The position numbers were made by a program, and so were the translations under genes. A stretch of DNA of 64,000 bases from contig QJNS01000058.1 in NCBI GenBank assembly GCA_004154925.1, positions 1-64,000 of the forward strand, written 5' to 3'. Source of the DNA: Monosporascus cannonballus (Eukaryota; Ascomycota; Sordariomycetes; Xylariales). The notes beneath the pieces are model-generated. The model was not told the DNA's origin. It was given only the letters and a program-made list of their open reading frames with translations, and searched no databases. The stretch's first letter is position 1, and every line of letters begins with the position of its first letter. Shown here one piece after another: positions 25,221 to 39,687 of this stretch.

Positions 25221-28200
25221 CGTTTCAAAACTTAAAAAGGCGATTAATAAAAAATTATTTTTCGAACGTAATACGGGTAATTTAAATATATAATTATATT
25301 ATTTAATTTTATTAACCCGTTAATTTTGTTTTAAACCTATATGTATAAAATGTTAATTAAATTAATTAACTATATATATAGTATATTTAAATAATATAAT
25401 TATTTATTCGCATAACGAAAAAAAGTATCCGAAATATCTTTAATTAATTTACAAATAAGTATTATAATATTACTTATTTATTAAAACGTTTAAATATAAT
25501 TTTTAAAAAAAACTAGAAATTGTAAGATTTGTAATTAATATCGACAGTTTGGAAATAAACCGCCGACGGGTTGATATTATCGAAATATAACGAGAACCAA
25601 TATTAATTTATAATATTTAAATATTTGTAAGATTTACGAATTTTTATCGGAAATTTATCGCCTATTATTTACGTATTACCGAATTTGTTATTAAGTTCTT
25701 AAAAAAGCCGTAAGGCAAAAGCAAAATAATAAAATTCCGATAATTCGAAAAAAATAAAAAGGCGTTCCGAAATTTAAAAAATGCTTATTAATCGGCAACT
25801 ATTTTCCGATATTAAGATAATATTAAAAATTTCAAAATTAAAATAAATATTTCGATAAAACTTATATTAAGGATATTTTTAAAAAATACGAAAAATATTA
25901 ACGGCTAATTATATATTAATTACGAAAACTAAATCCAACAGAAAAACGGTAAGCTATAAGGTAACAAAAATTATTAGCGCTTAGAAAAAACTTAAAAAAT
26001 TAATAATAATACCTTAAAAATACGAAAAAGAATTTCTTAATATTTACGGATCACATAATATTAAAGGATATAATAAAAGTATTAAGATATAATTTTAAAA
26101 GAAAATTAACCTAATAAGTTTACCGCCTTACGTAATTTAATTTTAAAATATAATACTGACCGGACGTTACCAATTCGGCAAATAAATTATTTAAATACCC
26201 CGATTATATATTAAGAGAAATTACGTATAAAAACGTAGTTTTTACATTATTTAAAAATTTCGGACTTATAAATAATATGCTGAAAAACGTACGAAAAACA
26301 ATCGCAAATATATAACGCAACTTAAAGCATTATAAAAGACAAAAGGCCTTATAAAAATAACGTAAAATTCGCTTATTGCAAAATTCTCAAATATATTTCA
26401 AATAGTAAAAACTTAAATAATTATTATCCGCGTAAAAAAAGCAGAAAACCCTTATTATACGATTGTAAAAAACTTTCGGAAAAAAAAAGGAAAATAAGGA
26501 ATTATATATTTGTCGAATTTATCGCTTACGAATAATAATACACATACAAATCGCAACAATAATACGAATAACAATTAAATAATGTTAATTATAAATTATA
26601 ACAATATTACGATCGGATTACGAAAAATCTAAAAAAAAAAAAACGAAATTCATACTAAGGTTATTATTTATAATTAGTATGTTTTACGTTCCTTAGCGAA
26701 AAAGCTGGCCAAAAACGAAACGGTATTATAACCGAAATTTTTTTTAATAATCTTACGATTAAATTCGAAAATTATAAATTAAAGATTTTAATATTTTAAA
26801 ATTAATATGAATAATTAAATATTAAGTTCAAACAAAGGGAAAATATTTCTTAAACTTAAATAAAATTTTATATTATTAAGATAAATTCGGAATTTCTTTA
26901 TAAGACATTTTACGAAAATAACTAATTAGCTAATATTATAATAATTTGAAAATAAAATATTTAGAATATATCCGTACGTTAAAACTAATAACCAAAATAT
27001 TTACGAGGAAAATATAACGAACGATATTCGAAAATATATTAAGTAATATCCAAGTAATTAAAACATAATAAAGTTATGCTATTAACTATACGGATAATTA
27101 TAACCTTTGTTATTACTTAAATAACCTTTTTAAAAAATTTCGTTAAATTTTATTACGGGATTTTTTAAAAGCCTCAGTTTAAACGGGCTAAAATATAACG
27201 TAATTCTGGAAGTCGTCGACCGCTTTACGAAATTAAAATTATTTATTTTTACGGTTAAAACCTTAACCATAACTAAATTAACCCGGTTATTTTATAATAA
27301 GGTAAAATGCAAATTCGACATACTGGCTAAAATTATTAATAATAAAAACAAATTATTAAAAAATTAATTAGAGGTGGCAATTTACGAAAAACAAAAAATA
27401 AAACTGCAAATATCGACCGTTTATTATCCGTAAACCGATAAATAAATAAAACATATTTATTAAATCTTAAAATATTATTTCCGTAATTACATTAATAAAT
27501 ATTGAAGTAATTAGATAAAGTTATTACGAAATACGAAATTTATATATAATAATACGCAAAACGCATTTACCGGCTGTTTTTCGTTTAAAGCCTTATATAA
27601 ATATTATTTAAAAATAATCAAATACCTTTTATAAATGTTTAAGAAATAAGTATACGGAATTAAAAAACGCTTCGAAGAAATAACGGTTATTTATTAAATA
27701 ATATACGAATATTAAAAAAATAGCGATAACCTGGAAAAAATATTATAATTAACGTTATATGCGTATAGAATTTCAATAAAAGTAATAAGTAAATTTATTA
27801 ACTAAAAACTTTAAGTTCAAAAATAAAAAACTTATATCTATTTATATTCGAGTTACAATTAAAAAACGAATAAGTTTTTAAACGTATAAAGTAACTTTTT
27901 TAATAAATATTAACGGACATATAATATGTTTCTAATATCCTTATTAAAACCGTAGTATAACCGGAAACCGAATAAAGTCCAGATAACGCTACCGGACCTA
28001 ACAAAAAAAATAAAAAAAATAAGTAATAAAAGATGTTGTTCGTTACAAAGATAACCGAAAATAATGCGAATATCTAATTAAATAAGAAAGCTGGTTCGCC
28101 AAGTATAATATATAAAAATTTCGAAAGCATTTCGAATACGCGTTTATGATATTATAGCGTTACGAAAAAAATTAAATACGTATATAAGAAATAAAACGAC

Positions 28201-29337
28201 CCAAAAACCGTAATATAATAATAATTCGATCGGAAACAAATTACTTGATAATTATAAAACATAATTTTAAATAAAATTAAAGTATTAATATTCAAATATC
28301 ATTTAGTTATATCATTGTTTTTAAATTTTTGGCGAATAATTACCTTAATGTATATCGGTTAAAAACCTATAAATAATATAAAAAAATCGAACATTTATTT
28401 CAAAAATAAAATTTTACGTTTAATTTTTCAGTTTTACGTTATGTAGCCCTTAATAAATGTATTAAAGAAATTAATATAAAAATATCGGAAAACGATCGGA
28501 AAATATACGACGGTAAAAAAACAGGTACATTTATTAAATTTGTTAGACTTAGAATCCGGAAAAAACATAAAAATATTTTATTTCTTATAAAAAACAAAGC
28601 CTAAATAACCGGAATATAATTTATTATTAATCGGAAATAGGGCGCCGTCTTTAAAACGTTTAACGTACTTAAGTTTAGTAGCAATTTCGCCGGGTAAAAC
28701 CATTTTTTAATTATAGTTATTAATAAGTATTAAAATTTTGTCGAAACGTTAGAAAACGAGCGAAAAATGCTTATAGACGAGAAATGTAACGGCATAACGG
28801 CTTTCGAAAATCGCCTTATTTATAAGAGTACCTTAAAATTGTATCAAATCGAAAATTAATTACGGAATAATAAAAAAAGATAATAATATTTATAAAAAAA
28901 TTTAAATTTGCTAATTTATAAGATGACATTAAAATTGGATTTCCGTAACTATAACGGACGATCGGAAATTAATTCCCGCTATATTAAAAAAACGATATTC
29001 CTTAATAATAATTACGTCAAGGGCGAATTCGGCCTTACGAAAAACGTTGAATTAACGACTGATCGTAATTACGTTAAAACGTTCGTATTAAATACCCGTA
29101 GTACGAACCTTTTCGAGTTCGTCGATTAATTCCTAATTATCGGTATCGAATTATAAAACCGTTTAAATAGCATTTCTAAGGACGATCGGAATTTAAATAA
29201 AAATTAAATAATAATATTAATAATATTAAATTTAATTATTTACCGTACGAATAGTTTTATAACAATAATTAATTACAACGTAATTTAAGGCGCTCGGAAC
29301 CTGAACGCAAACCGTACGGTAATCGAAATAACGTTAT

Positions 29338-29716
29338 TGTGACGGCTAGGCGGTTTAACCAACTATTAAATCTTAGTCGTACGGGTTTATATTGGCAGGT
29401 ATATCGTAGGAAACTAAGCAATAAATACAGTAATCGTATTACGTTTCGTAATACCAAAAGTACCTTAGATAACGATATTATATTACAAACTGAAACTATT
29501 TAAACTATAGAAATAATAAGCGTATATATATTAATTGTTGGTATTACTACTTATTTCTATTTAACTGTATTTAACGAATTCTTGCTAAGCAATTGCTTAA
29601 TGCTAATTACTTATGCTTAGCAGAATTTTGCTATATACCCATTACGTAACCCGAAAAGTGGTCCGTATCATCCGCGTTAACCGTTTCCTAAGGCCGGAAC
29701 TCGTCAGGTCGTAATA
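29338..29716 (-). repeat. 3' LTR of element C (379 bp)
   Basis: Begins TGTGACGGCTAGGCGG at 29338 and ends GTAATA at 29716. It is less mutated than its partner and is the best-preserved copy of this LTR type on the left side. Confidence 0.88.
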
Positions 29717-32700
29717 CGATTTTTTTTCTCTTTAAATCTTGCCCTTAAGATTTTATTTTTCTTAATAAATATTACCGGTTTTTCACAATATCGGATCGTA
29801 TTATTAAAAGTTGTCATTAGGTTTTCTTTATTATTCGTCGGCAAAACTTGCTTTTTATTTTTAACGATTTTAATTTTAAAGTTATACTATATTTTTTATA
29901 TTTTTTTAAAAGTTAAAAATACGAAATAATAAAAAAGGGTTTTAAAATATAAAGCTTACGTTAAACGTAAATATCCTTGCGATAAGATTAACGTTTCTTT
30001 TTCCTTTTTAGAAAATATTCGTATCGAAAATTAACGTTTAAAATAAAAAAAGATTTTAATAAAAAAAAGTTTTTTGGAATTGCAAAAACGTTATTAAAAA
30101 GAAAGAACTAAGGCTATCGCGCGTTTAATCCGTTTTTAAAATTAAAAAGTTTTTTTTTCGTTTAAAAAATAAAAATGGTATAACGAAAGTTATAATCGTT
30201 CGTAAAACTGGAGAAACAAAAACGCCAAAAGCAGGCTATCGCCAAGGCCTTCATAGTTACATTAGTTCTTTCTGTTAATCTCGTAGATTAATTTGATATC
30301 CGTAATACCGATTAATTTATTAAAAATATTAATTAGGACGTAATTATTTCTGGTAATTCCGTCGTTATTAGTAAAAGTTCTTTAATAAGCGTTAAACGTT
30401 AATAAGATTTTTGGCAGATTTTTAAATGTTTTTGAAATCCGGATATTTTTTCCATTTAATCAGATACTAGGTAAATCCGTTTTATTTCCGTATATCGAAA
30501 GTTTTCTCCACCTTAAATATTTGTTTCCTTTCTATTTTTATATTATCTTATACCGTATATATTTTAATTATATCTGCTATTAATTTAAATAAGAAGACGT
30601 AAAAAATTAAATAAAATTTAACGTTTGGTGAAAAACTTAGTTAATAATTGTTTTCTGAGATTTTCCGTATAATTTTATATAAACTAATATATTTAATATC
30701 GAGTCTTTTGTTGGGTGTTTTATTTAAATATTTTTGGTAATAAGAAAAACCATTTTCCCTGTTTCGAAAATTAATCCTTTTACTCTTTTCCGGTTATAAT
30801 ACTTACTTATCTAATTACGTACGAATTTGAGTTTTATTTTTTTTTGTTGCAACTATCGTAATTATTTTAATATAAGAATTATTTTGATATTAATTAAATT
30901 ATCGTTAGGTATTTCTTTATACATTTTCCGAATAAAACCAAAATGTATGTTTATCGATATTATTTTAATGCTTTTATAATAAATAACATTTTAACCTAAT
31001 TATTTAATTTGTAATTAATATAATAACGAAAGTAAATGTTTAAAATTTGATTTGTCCATTTTATTTCAATTAAGTTTTATTAATAATCCGTTTATATTAA
31101 AAATATATTTAAAATATATATATATTATTTATTCAACGTTTATATCCATATAATATAATAAAAAATAAGAGGATTTCGTAAATAGGTCGACGATTACGAA
31201 AATACTATCGTAAGATATTTTTGTAATTTAAGTTTTTATTATAGGAAATTTGATAATAAAGTTAAATATAGTTTAATATTATAATTATTTTATAATTAAT
31301 AATAATTATAATTTTCCGTATAACTTATATCGTTATGTTTTTATTTTGGCGTAAATATCGTATTACCGTATAACTTTTTATATCGTTAATTTTATTGTAA
31401 AAAAGGAATATATACGTTAAAACCGTTTTAGAATTTTACAGATATTTGGATATCCGTATAATTAATATTCGTATATATTTCGTATCAAATTTTTTAACTA
31501 TCTTTCTAAAATTTATATCTTATTTATATTTTAATCTTTTAGAAAATTATCGTTATATTATTAGATTTTTTAATATATATCGAAAAAATATTACCCGAAT
31601 TATTATTATTTAGCGCAAGCGTAAATATATTTTTATAATAGTATCGAAAATTATATAATTAATTTTAACTAATATTTCTTTAAGGTTTAATTATTTACTT
31701 AAGGTATTCGTTTTATTATTTTCTAAATCTTTTTATAAATAATAACGAAATCGAAATTCGCCAATTTTTTTACGTAACGAAATTATTATTCGGTAAATTC
31801 CTTAATCATAATAAATCGGGTGAGATTTTAAAAATCCGTATAAACCTTAATTTAATATAAATTTCCCTTTTAAAATGCTTAAAGTTTTTAAATATTATAA
31901 TAATAATTATAAATCCTTTATTTGAAATACCCTAATTAAATTTAGTTCTTTTCAATTTATATGAAACAAATATAATAAGGTATAATTTATCTTAATTATT
32001 TCGTTATCCGATTATTACGTTTAATATGTAATTCAAAATATCGGTTTCTAATTTAACAGAATCGTTTAAATCGTATATAATTAATATTAATTCGTTAATC
32101 ATTATATCTTTAATACTTTAAAACGTTTTTTCTATATTTAATATTTATTTTATTGTTTTTTCCTTTTTCGTAAAATTCGTTAAAAATATAATTATTTTAT
32201 TAAAATTTCGAATAAATTTCCTATAATAATTAACGAATTTAATAAAATACCTATATTTTTTAACCGTTATTAGTATTTACTATTTTGTAATTGTAACGAT
32301 TTTTTTGAGACTTATTTTAATATGTCTTAAGGTAATAATACATTCTAGATATTTTATTTTCTATTTATGGAAATAATTCTTTTTGCGTTAATAAATAGCT
32401 TTACGTCTTATAAAACTTAAAGAATTTTATAAACGTATTTTTTATATACCTTTTTCGTTTTCGAAAAAATAAGAATATTGTTAAGGTAATAAACGACGAA
32501 AATAATAAGATATTTTCGTAATACATAATTAATTATCCGTTAGAAAATATTAATACGTTTATACATTTTATTAACATAACTAAATATTTAAATAATTTGT
32601 ATTTCTTTGTAAATGTTAATTTTTTATTCGTATTTTTTCTTAATCCTAATAAAAATTATATTTACTTTCATAATTAAATATTAAAAATTATTTAGTTCCG

Positions 32701-35700
32701 TAAAATCGGTTTTTTATTTTTGTAACCAAGGGTAATAATATTTAATTTTTAATGATAATAATATTTAATTATTGATGAATTAACTGTAAGTTGTAATTTT
32801 CTTTTTTTTTGATACGAAAAATATAAGACATTTTACTGGTAATTGTAAAAGTCGAATCTATTTTTTTATAACCGACTTTTTAGGTATTTTTTTAAAGTGC
32901 GTAATTCGTTTCCGTTAAAATTATAAATAAAGTAAAAGTTTGTCGAAAATCCTTTTTTAAAACTATTTTATAATTTTATTTATTATAATCTTGTAATTTC
33001 GTATCAATTCTTTTACAAAAAGTTATTCGTATTTATAATATTATAAAATATAATCATTAGATTTTCTAACTTTTAAAATTATTATTATTTTAAATTGTTA
33101 TTTAATTATTTTAATTTCGATTTAATAATAATAATGATATATTGTATTCTTTTTTAATATTTATTATATATTTTATCTTCTTAGGTAAACAAATATTTAT
33201 CGTATTCTTATATCTATATTTATCGCTATTATCGATTAAATATTAAGATCTTAATGTTTTTAATTTCTTAATAAGATATAAGGTAAATTTTATTTGATTA
33301 ATCTTTTTATTAATCAGAATTTCGTATTAATGTATGCATGATAATCCTAAAATCATAACGTAATTCTTAAATAAATTAATATCGAAATTAATTATTTAAT
33401 ATTATTCTTGAATAAAAAATTCGAAACAACTAATTTTGCGTATAAATTTTCCGTTATTATAAGCAATTTCCTAATTTTCGATATTAATCGTTATATAAAG
33501 ATCTAATTTACATCTTTATAACAATTTAAACTTATCAATTGTATTTAAAATAATATAATTTTCGTTTAAAGCTCCGTAATTTATTATTATAGTATATTAA
33601 TACGTTCGGATTTGTATATCTAAAATAATAAAGTTATTAACGGCTTTTATCGTTATATTTAAACCCTTTTATAGGAAATCTTTTTAATTTCTTTAGGTTT
33701 CGTTATTCTGCGGGTCTTTTACAAATAACCTTTTTTTAAATTTTTATTCGAATCTGTTAAACCTTATTTATATTTTTATATTTAACGTGTTAAGCTGATA
33801 TAGTTGTTATTATTGCCGGCGTACTTTTCCTTTAAATCGTATTAATTATTTTTAATTTTGCTATAATTCGTTTTTTTATCCATTAAATTATTCTTTTATG
33901 TTTATAATTATATTCTATTATACGTTATTTTAATTATTGTTTTACAATTCTTTTATAAATTAACGTATTTCTTTTTTTAATAATTTTGCTTTCATAAAGG
34001 TTTATAATAAATATTAATTAAAAATAAAAATCCATAATAATTTTCTAGCAGTAACTTTTTATTATATGCTAAATTAACTTTTTCTCCGTTTGGTAATTAT
34101 ATTATTATTAATAATAAAAATTGTTTTCTTACCGATATGAATTCCTTTTAAGCCATCCTTTTATTTCGGCTAGTTGCTAAATATTTCCTAGGGTTATAAA
34201 TCGAAAATATCGATACCATTATTTATCATTTTTATTATTTCCGTTATAATTTGAAAGATTAAACTTTTTATAATATATATACGTAATCCGTCCGTAAATA
34301 TAGTATTTTTATTTTTCGTAATCAGGATATTCTGGTCGTCGACAATATATGGCATATATTTTGCTATTTTAGTTAAAGATTCCAGAATAGACTTTCTTTG
34401 TCCAATTTTGATATTTGCATAATTATCCTTATAATATTTCTTATTATATTCGCAATATTAATTAAGTTAATTTCCTGGCTTTTCTTATTCTTTACTACGT
34501 TTTTCGCTATAGGAAACTGGGTATTTTTTTATGCTAAATTATGTTAATAAATTTATTTCCGTTTTTCTGATTTGTTTCTAGATTATTCTTTAAATATAGG
34601 GTTTTAATGATTTTTTTAAAGGCTTTTAGGTACTTTGTATTACGTTACCTTATGTCCTATTTTGTTATAATTAAAATATATAATTTTGCTCTAATTTTTT
34701 AAAGTAATTTTTAATTTTATAAATTTTTGTTTTATATCGTAAAAACTGTTATTACGCTGGAAAGTATTAATATTAATTATATATTAAAATGTATTATTAT
34801 TTTTCTCTTCAGTACCTTTAATACATTAAACGTATTATTGGTTGTTAATCTTAATTGTTATAACGATACAATTCGATAAGTAATTACACCGATTAAATTT
34901 AAAAAATTCTTTTTATATTTTTTGTTTAAATTAGTAAACAATTTAATTATTACTATTTTTTATTTCTAATTTAATTTAAAAGCTGATTAAATTAACGTAT
35001 TACTGTAATTAGGTATGAATCTCTTGTATCCTAATTATTAAATTTATATTTCGGCCTTTATTTTTTCGTTTATTATTTCTAAAACCTTTATTAATATTTG
35101 TTTAACCCATTGATAATTAATATATATTTATATTATTTCTGGGTTTCGTTTTTCGATTAATAAAATACCGTATTTTTTTATAACGAGTTCGAATTAAATA
35201 ACCATATTTCCGGTAAATTATTTAATTACAAATTTAATTCGTATAATAAACGTAATAAATCGAATAGAAAAAACCTCAAATATGTTCTGTATTAAATTAA
35301 AAAGAATTATACTTTAATTAAGGTTCCGTCGAAAAATTTTAATTTCAAAAGTTTAAAAACTTTTTTAATTTTTTAATTAAAATTAGTTAAATAACTTGGC
35401 TTATTCGAAAAGGCCTTTTAATTTCGAAAACTTTTCTTTTTCTCTTATCGTTTTTAGAGGCGGCTAAAAAGAACATTATAAGATCGTTATTGTTTTTTAA
35501 GCTGGATAATGCGTTTATTTATGGTATCCAGGCATCGAAAAGCTTTTTTGCAAAAAAATAATGTTTCTTTTTCCTTTTCGGATTCCATTTTAATATTCGA
35601 GTAATTAAAAATTTAGTAAATAAGTCATTTGGATTATTTACTAATAAATATAATGTCGGTAATATAATTTCAAGTTTAATGGTATTATTAAACAAAAACC

Positions 35701-35707
35701 TATAACA

Positions 35708-36086
35708 TATAACGGCTAAATAATTTAATTAATTATTCAACCTTAATTATAAGCGTTTATATTAATTTAAGTATCGTATAAAACTAAATAATAAATATAA
35801 TAAATATATTATATTTTATTATGTTAAAATATTTTAAATAACGATATTATATTATAAGCTAAAGTTATTTAAATTAGAATAAATAATATGTATATATGTA
35901 TTAATTCTTAGTATTACTGTTTATTTCTATTTAATTATGTTTAACGAATTCTTGTTAAACAGTTGCTTAATGCTGATTATTCGTATTCAGCAGATCTTTG
36001 CTAAACACCTATCACGTGACCCGAGAGGTGGTCCGTGTTATCCTTATTAACTGTTTTCTGAGGCCGGAACCCGTCAGATCCTAACA
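35708..36086 (-). repeat. 5' LTR of element C (379 bp)
   Basis: Begins TATAACGGC (TGTGACGGC after two G-to-A changes) and ends CCTAACA at 36086, immediately followed by the TSD GTTAT. A primer-binding site is expected just left of 35708; I could not assign its tRNA. Confidence 0.88.
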
Positions 36087-36490
36087 GTTATGTTATATAA
36101 ATACAGTATGGCTTATTGCCACCTGTAATACAATTAATATTTATTTACCGTTGGCCTCGAAAGGATAATACCGGAAAAACTCCCAATCGTTATTAATATT
36201 AAAATATTTTTTTTTAAAACTCCTTACAAAAAAAAGATAGCGAACGGAAATTATACGTAATACAAACAGAAAAGGCAAAATAAAGACAAAGAAAAACGGA
36301 AGACCGAACGAAATACGTACGTAAAAAGAATAAAGATATAAGCGTAAAAGAGAAAAGAAAAAAAAAGGTAAATAAAATAAGGTTAAAAAACGGATTATAA
36401 TAAGAAATTAAGCGGAATATAATTAATTACGTAATATAATATAGCGGTAAATTATTAGTAAATATATATAATTAAATCTGTAAAACGCGT

Positions 36491-36752
36491 TATATTAAAT
36501 TAATAATAATGTTATTAAAGATTAATAGCTTAAAAAAAGGAGTAATTATAAGAATATAATCTTTATAAGGAGAAGCCTAGTAACTAATTAGCTATTAATC
36601 AGTTACCGACTTACTTATTAATATAAATCTACTATCTGGCAGCTAGTAAGAAACGCCAGATAGAAATAATCTAATATATTTACTTCTTGAAATACGTTTT
36701 ACAACCGGTTGGAGATCATCTTACCTAGCTTATAGCTATCTATTATCTTACA
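36491..36752 (+). repeat. 3' LTR of element B
   Basis: 262 bp, ends CTTACA at 36752. The start at 36491 was chosen because it gives the same length as the 5' copy and aligns the AGAATA block at the same offset. Confidence 0.65.
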
Positions 36753-39208
36753 TAAAAATCCTTAGCTCGTTTTAAGGGGGTTGCGATATTTTAACGCAAT
36801 TTTTAATCCTCAAATAAATTAAAGAAATAAAAAAATGAAAAAACGGATAACTGCTAAAGCTGTAGTAATTACGTCGATATAAACTGCTATTCTTTTTAAC
36901 TTATTTAATTTTGATAGATTCAATTAGCTTGCTTTTGGTATTAATTAGAATATTTTTATAGTTAAATCCGACGTTATTAATAAAAACCTTTTAATAGGCG
37001 TTAGATATTAATAAAATATTTGGCAGGTGTTTAGATACTTGTGAAATTTGAAAACTTTTTTATTTGATTAGGTATTACATAAAAAATTTATACTTTATAT
37101 ATAATTCTTTTTTTCATATCGTTTTATTTTCTACAGATTTTAATAGTATCTGCTATTAGTCTAAATAAGCAAATTTAAAAAATCGGACAAAGCTTAATTT
37201 TTTGCAATAATTTTAAAAACTAACTTTTTTTAAGACTTGCTTAGTGATGTTATATGAACAAATGTACTTTAAATGAGGGTTTTTGCTAGGTTTTCTATTT
37301 AAATATTTTTTATAATAAAATAAATTATGTGCTGATTTTAAAAGTTAATTTCTTTTTAAATTCTTATAATTATAATATTTGTTTAGTTAGTTACGTACGA
37401 GCTTTAATTCCATTCGTATCTTTTAGTATGAATTTTTAAATTATTTTAACGAAAATATTATTTTAATATTAATGAATATATTGTAGATCTTTTTACAAAT
37501 ATTAAATATAAAATTAAAATTAAGATTTACTAAACTTATTTTAATATTTGCTTAAATATTAGTTTTACATATTAATTGCGAAATATGAAATTCTTCAACT
37601 TATTTATTTTATTCGTAATTAATATAATATTATAAAAGCGTTTATAATATAGAGTTTAATCGTATTATTTATTGGTTGATTTAAAACTCAAATACATTAA
37701 ATAATTTATAATTTAGACCATTGTTTACTGTACGATTTTAGTAAACTTTTGAAATAAATATAAATTGTTTATCGTAAATAATTCTATAAAATGATTTGCA
37801 AATATTTAAATTCTTTTTAAATATATATATATTATTCTTTTTTATTTTCGTATCTTTTTCTCAAGAAAATCTTTTTATAAGTTTGGTAACAGTAACGAAG
37901 GTACTGTCGTAATATATTTTTTATTATTAGAATCTCAGATATTGAGAATATAACATTAAAGATAATAATCATTATAATTTAAAAAAGAGTTTATATCGTT
38001 ATATTTTGACCTAAATATAAAACTCAGTTTATCGTCGTATGTTTTTAAATAATTTTATTTGAAAAGACCAAATATATTAAAATTGATGTAACGATTTATA
38101 AATCTTTTCCTATGTATATAATTAATTTTTATATCTAGAACGTATTAAATTCAACGAAAACATTTTTAAAATTTATAATTTATTTAATTTATTTCACTTT
38201 AAGCAAATTATTACTATATTATTTTAGCCTTTCGCTATATATTATAAGATATACCCTGTATAACTATAATTTATTATAAATATAAATACTCTTTTAGAAT
38301 AATACTAAAACTTATATATTTAACCGAAATCAAATAATATTCCCAGTTTAGTGTTTGATATAAAATATTAGCTTTATTATTTTTTAAACTTTTAAAAATT
38401 AATAACGAAACCCAAATATGTGATTTTTTTAACATATTATAATTATCGTTCTATAAGCTTTTTATTTATAATAATGCCGATAAATTTTAATAGTTCTTAT
38501 ACATATCACCTTATTAAAAATTCTTATAAGAAAATATCTACATTTGTAGAAAGCTATAACAATAACTATAACATTAACCATAAATCTTCTATTTGAAATA
38601 ATGCAATTAAATTCTTTTGTCTCATATCATATATACAGAAACGATAATAAAATATGATTTATATTTATTATTTTATTATGTATTTATTATAATTAATATA
38701 CAATTCCAAACATCGCTTTTTAATTTATTAAAATATATTAAAAAGTATTTTCCTAATACTAATTTATTAATAATTATAACAATCTTTTTCAATTTGTTTA
38801 AATATACCGTTAAATAATAATATATTTTATATATTTTAATATTCTTTTATAAAAGTAATGTTTTAGTACTATTTTATAATTTAACGATTTATAAAACTTA
38901 AAATACTGTATAAACGTTTAATATATATATGTATATATATTTCCTAAAACACTATGATTGAAATAATTTACAACAGAAACGTGGAAATATTTATATAATA
39001 TATAATTTGTTATTGGTTAAAAAACTTTAATAGGTTTGTAAATATAAATAAAAAATTAAATGTTTAAAAAATTTATATATTATTTTAAATACATTTAATT
39101 ATCAAAGTTCTATATTATATATTATTAAAATTTATGAAATTCATTTATTACGTTAATAATTACAGAGAATAATATTTACTTTGTACCGATAATATCTTTT
39201 CATTATCG

Positions 39209-39687
39209 TATTATAGCTCTATTATTGTATTACGTTGCTAGGGCAAAGAATTAATAAAATGATTATAATTACTGCAATTATTCTAGTATTTATAGCTCTA
39301 TAAAAGCTTGCGTTACTATTACGTTGCTTTAACCGTAATACGTTATTCTCTTTTTAGTGCTTAGCCGTCAAGCCCAGCCCGTTATTCCGCTTAACGATAA
39401 GGTTTTTTAATCTTTATCGGCAGAGTTATAGCTGTTTAATCTTTTAGGCTTATCCCCTATTGCTTTTATATATTTCGAGGAAAAGGTTTGTAAAAAACGT
39501 TTAATTTAGGGATCGAACCTAGTACTAGCGGTTATTTACTGTTATGCGATCATAATGTTATAGTTGCATTACGTTATTACGTTGTTAAAGCAAAGAATTA
39601 GCGAAATAATCGTAATTATAGCAATTATCCTAGTGCTTATTGCAGTATAAAAGCTTGCGCTATTATTATATTGCTTAGATCGTAATA
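39209..39687. mobile_element. Element D: 479-bp TRIM-like element with two 132-bp terminal direct repeats
   Basis: Direct repeats 39209-39340 and 39556-39687 are both 132 bp. They share long segments such as AAAGCTTGCG and TTACGTTG and differ mostly by transitions. They run TATTATAG/TGTTATAG...CGTAATA, consistent with TGTTA...TAACA ends after RIP. The flanks TATCG (39204-39208) and TACCA (39688-39692) fit one original TSD, TACCG, after one transition on each side. The 215-bp interior has no coding capacity but contains a tRNA-like T-arm (39503-39558, minus). Size and layout match terminal-repeat retrotransposons in miniature, which depend on proteins from other elements. It sits inside element A. 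Confidence 0.65.
39503..39558 (-). ncRNA. tRNA-like segment with B-box in element D
   Basis: On the minus strand the block CTAGGTTCGATCCCTAA has the exact loop TTCGATC of a tRNA T-arm. CTAGG pairs with CCTAA except for the last base, which a G-to-A change would explain. GGTTCGATCC is a near-consensus RNA polymerase III B-box. Upstream, TTATGATCGCATAAC could be a mutated A-box/D-arm. It is not a functional tRNA as it stands: the acceptor stem is not seen. It could be a tRNA-derived insertion or an extended primer-binding region. Confidence 0.4.

Larger units (their letters stand above)
29338..36086 (-). mobile_element. Element C: complete minus-strand Ty3/gypsy element with TSD GTTAT
   Basis: The LTRs at 29338-29716 and 35708-36086 are both exactly 379 bp. 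They share ...CTTAATGCTGATTA... and end ...GCCGGAACCCGTCAGATCCTAACA with RIP-type differences. The 5-bp direct repeat GTTAT flanks it (29333-29337 and 36087-36091), so the 6749-bp unit is an intact insertion into element B. On the minus strand, a protease-region block at about 34264-34375 matches the one in element G near 46268-46375, and an integrase core reading FVIVDLF lies at about 31180-31200. No long frame survives. Order from the right end is gag, protease, RT/RNase H, integrase. Confidence 0.88.
22576..36752 (+). mobile_element. Element B: plus-strand Ty3/gypsy retrotransposon, split by element C
   Basis: Two LTRs of almost equal length (22576-22838 and 36491-36752) share a long segment around TATTAATATAAATCTACCATC and end CTTATA/CTTACA. 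Removing element C and one TSD copy leaves about 7.4 kb, a normal gypsy length. On the plus strand a reverse transcriptase fragment lies at 24885-25220. An integrase core reading VVDRFTKL lies near 27211-27231, with its Asp codon GAC at 27218-27220. Frames are closed by RIP-type stops everywhere else. B sits inside element A. No matching TSD is found (AACGT on the left, TAAAA on the right), so the ends may be slightly misplaced or mutated. Confidence 0.75.

Noticed and set aside
28908..29129. 73-codon frame near the end of element B
   Set aside because: Lies within element B after pol; possibly the remains of its C-terminal region, but no recognisable motif supports a separate gene.
38617..38817. 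Plus-strand 66-codon hydrophobic frame
   Set aside because: Antisense to element A's pol, and its composition is the expected Ile/Leu/Phe bias of AT-rich sequence.
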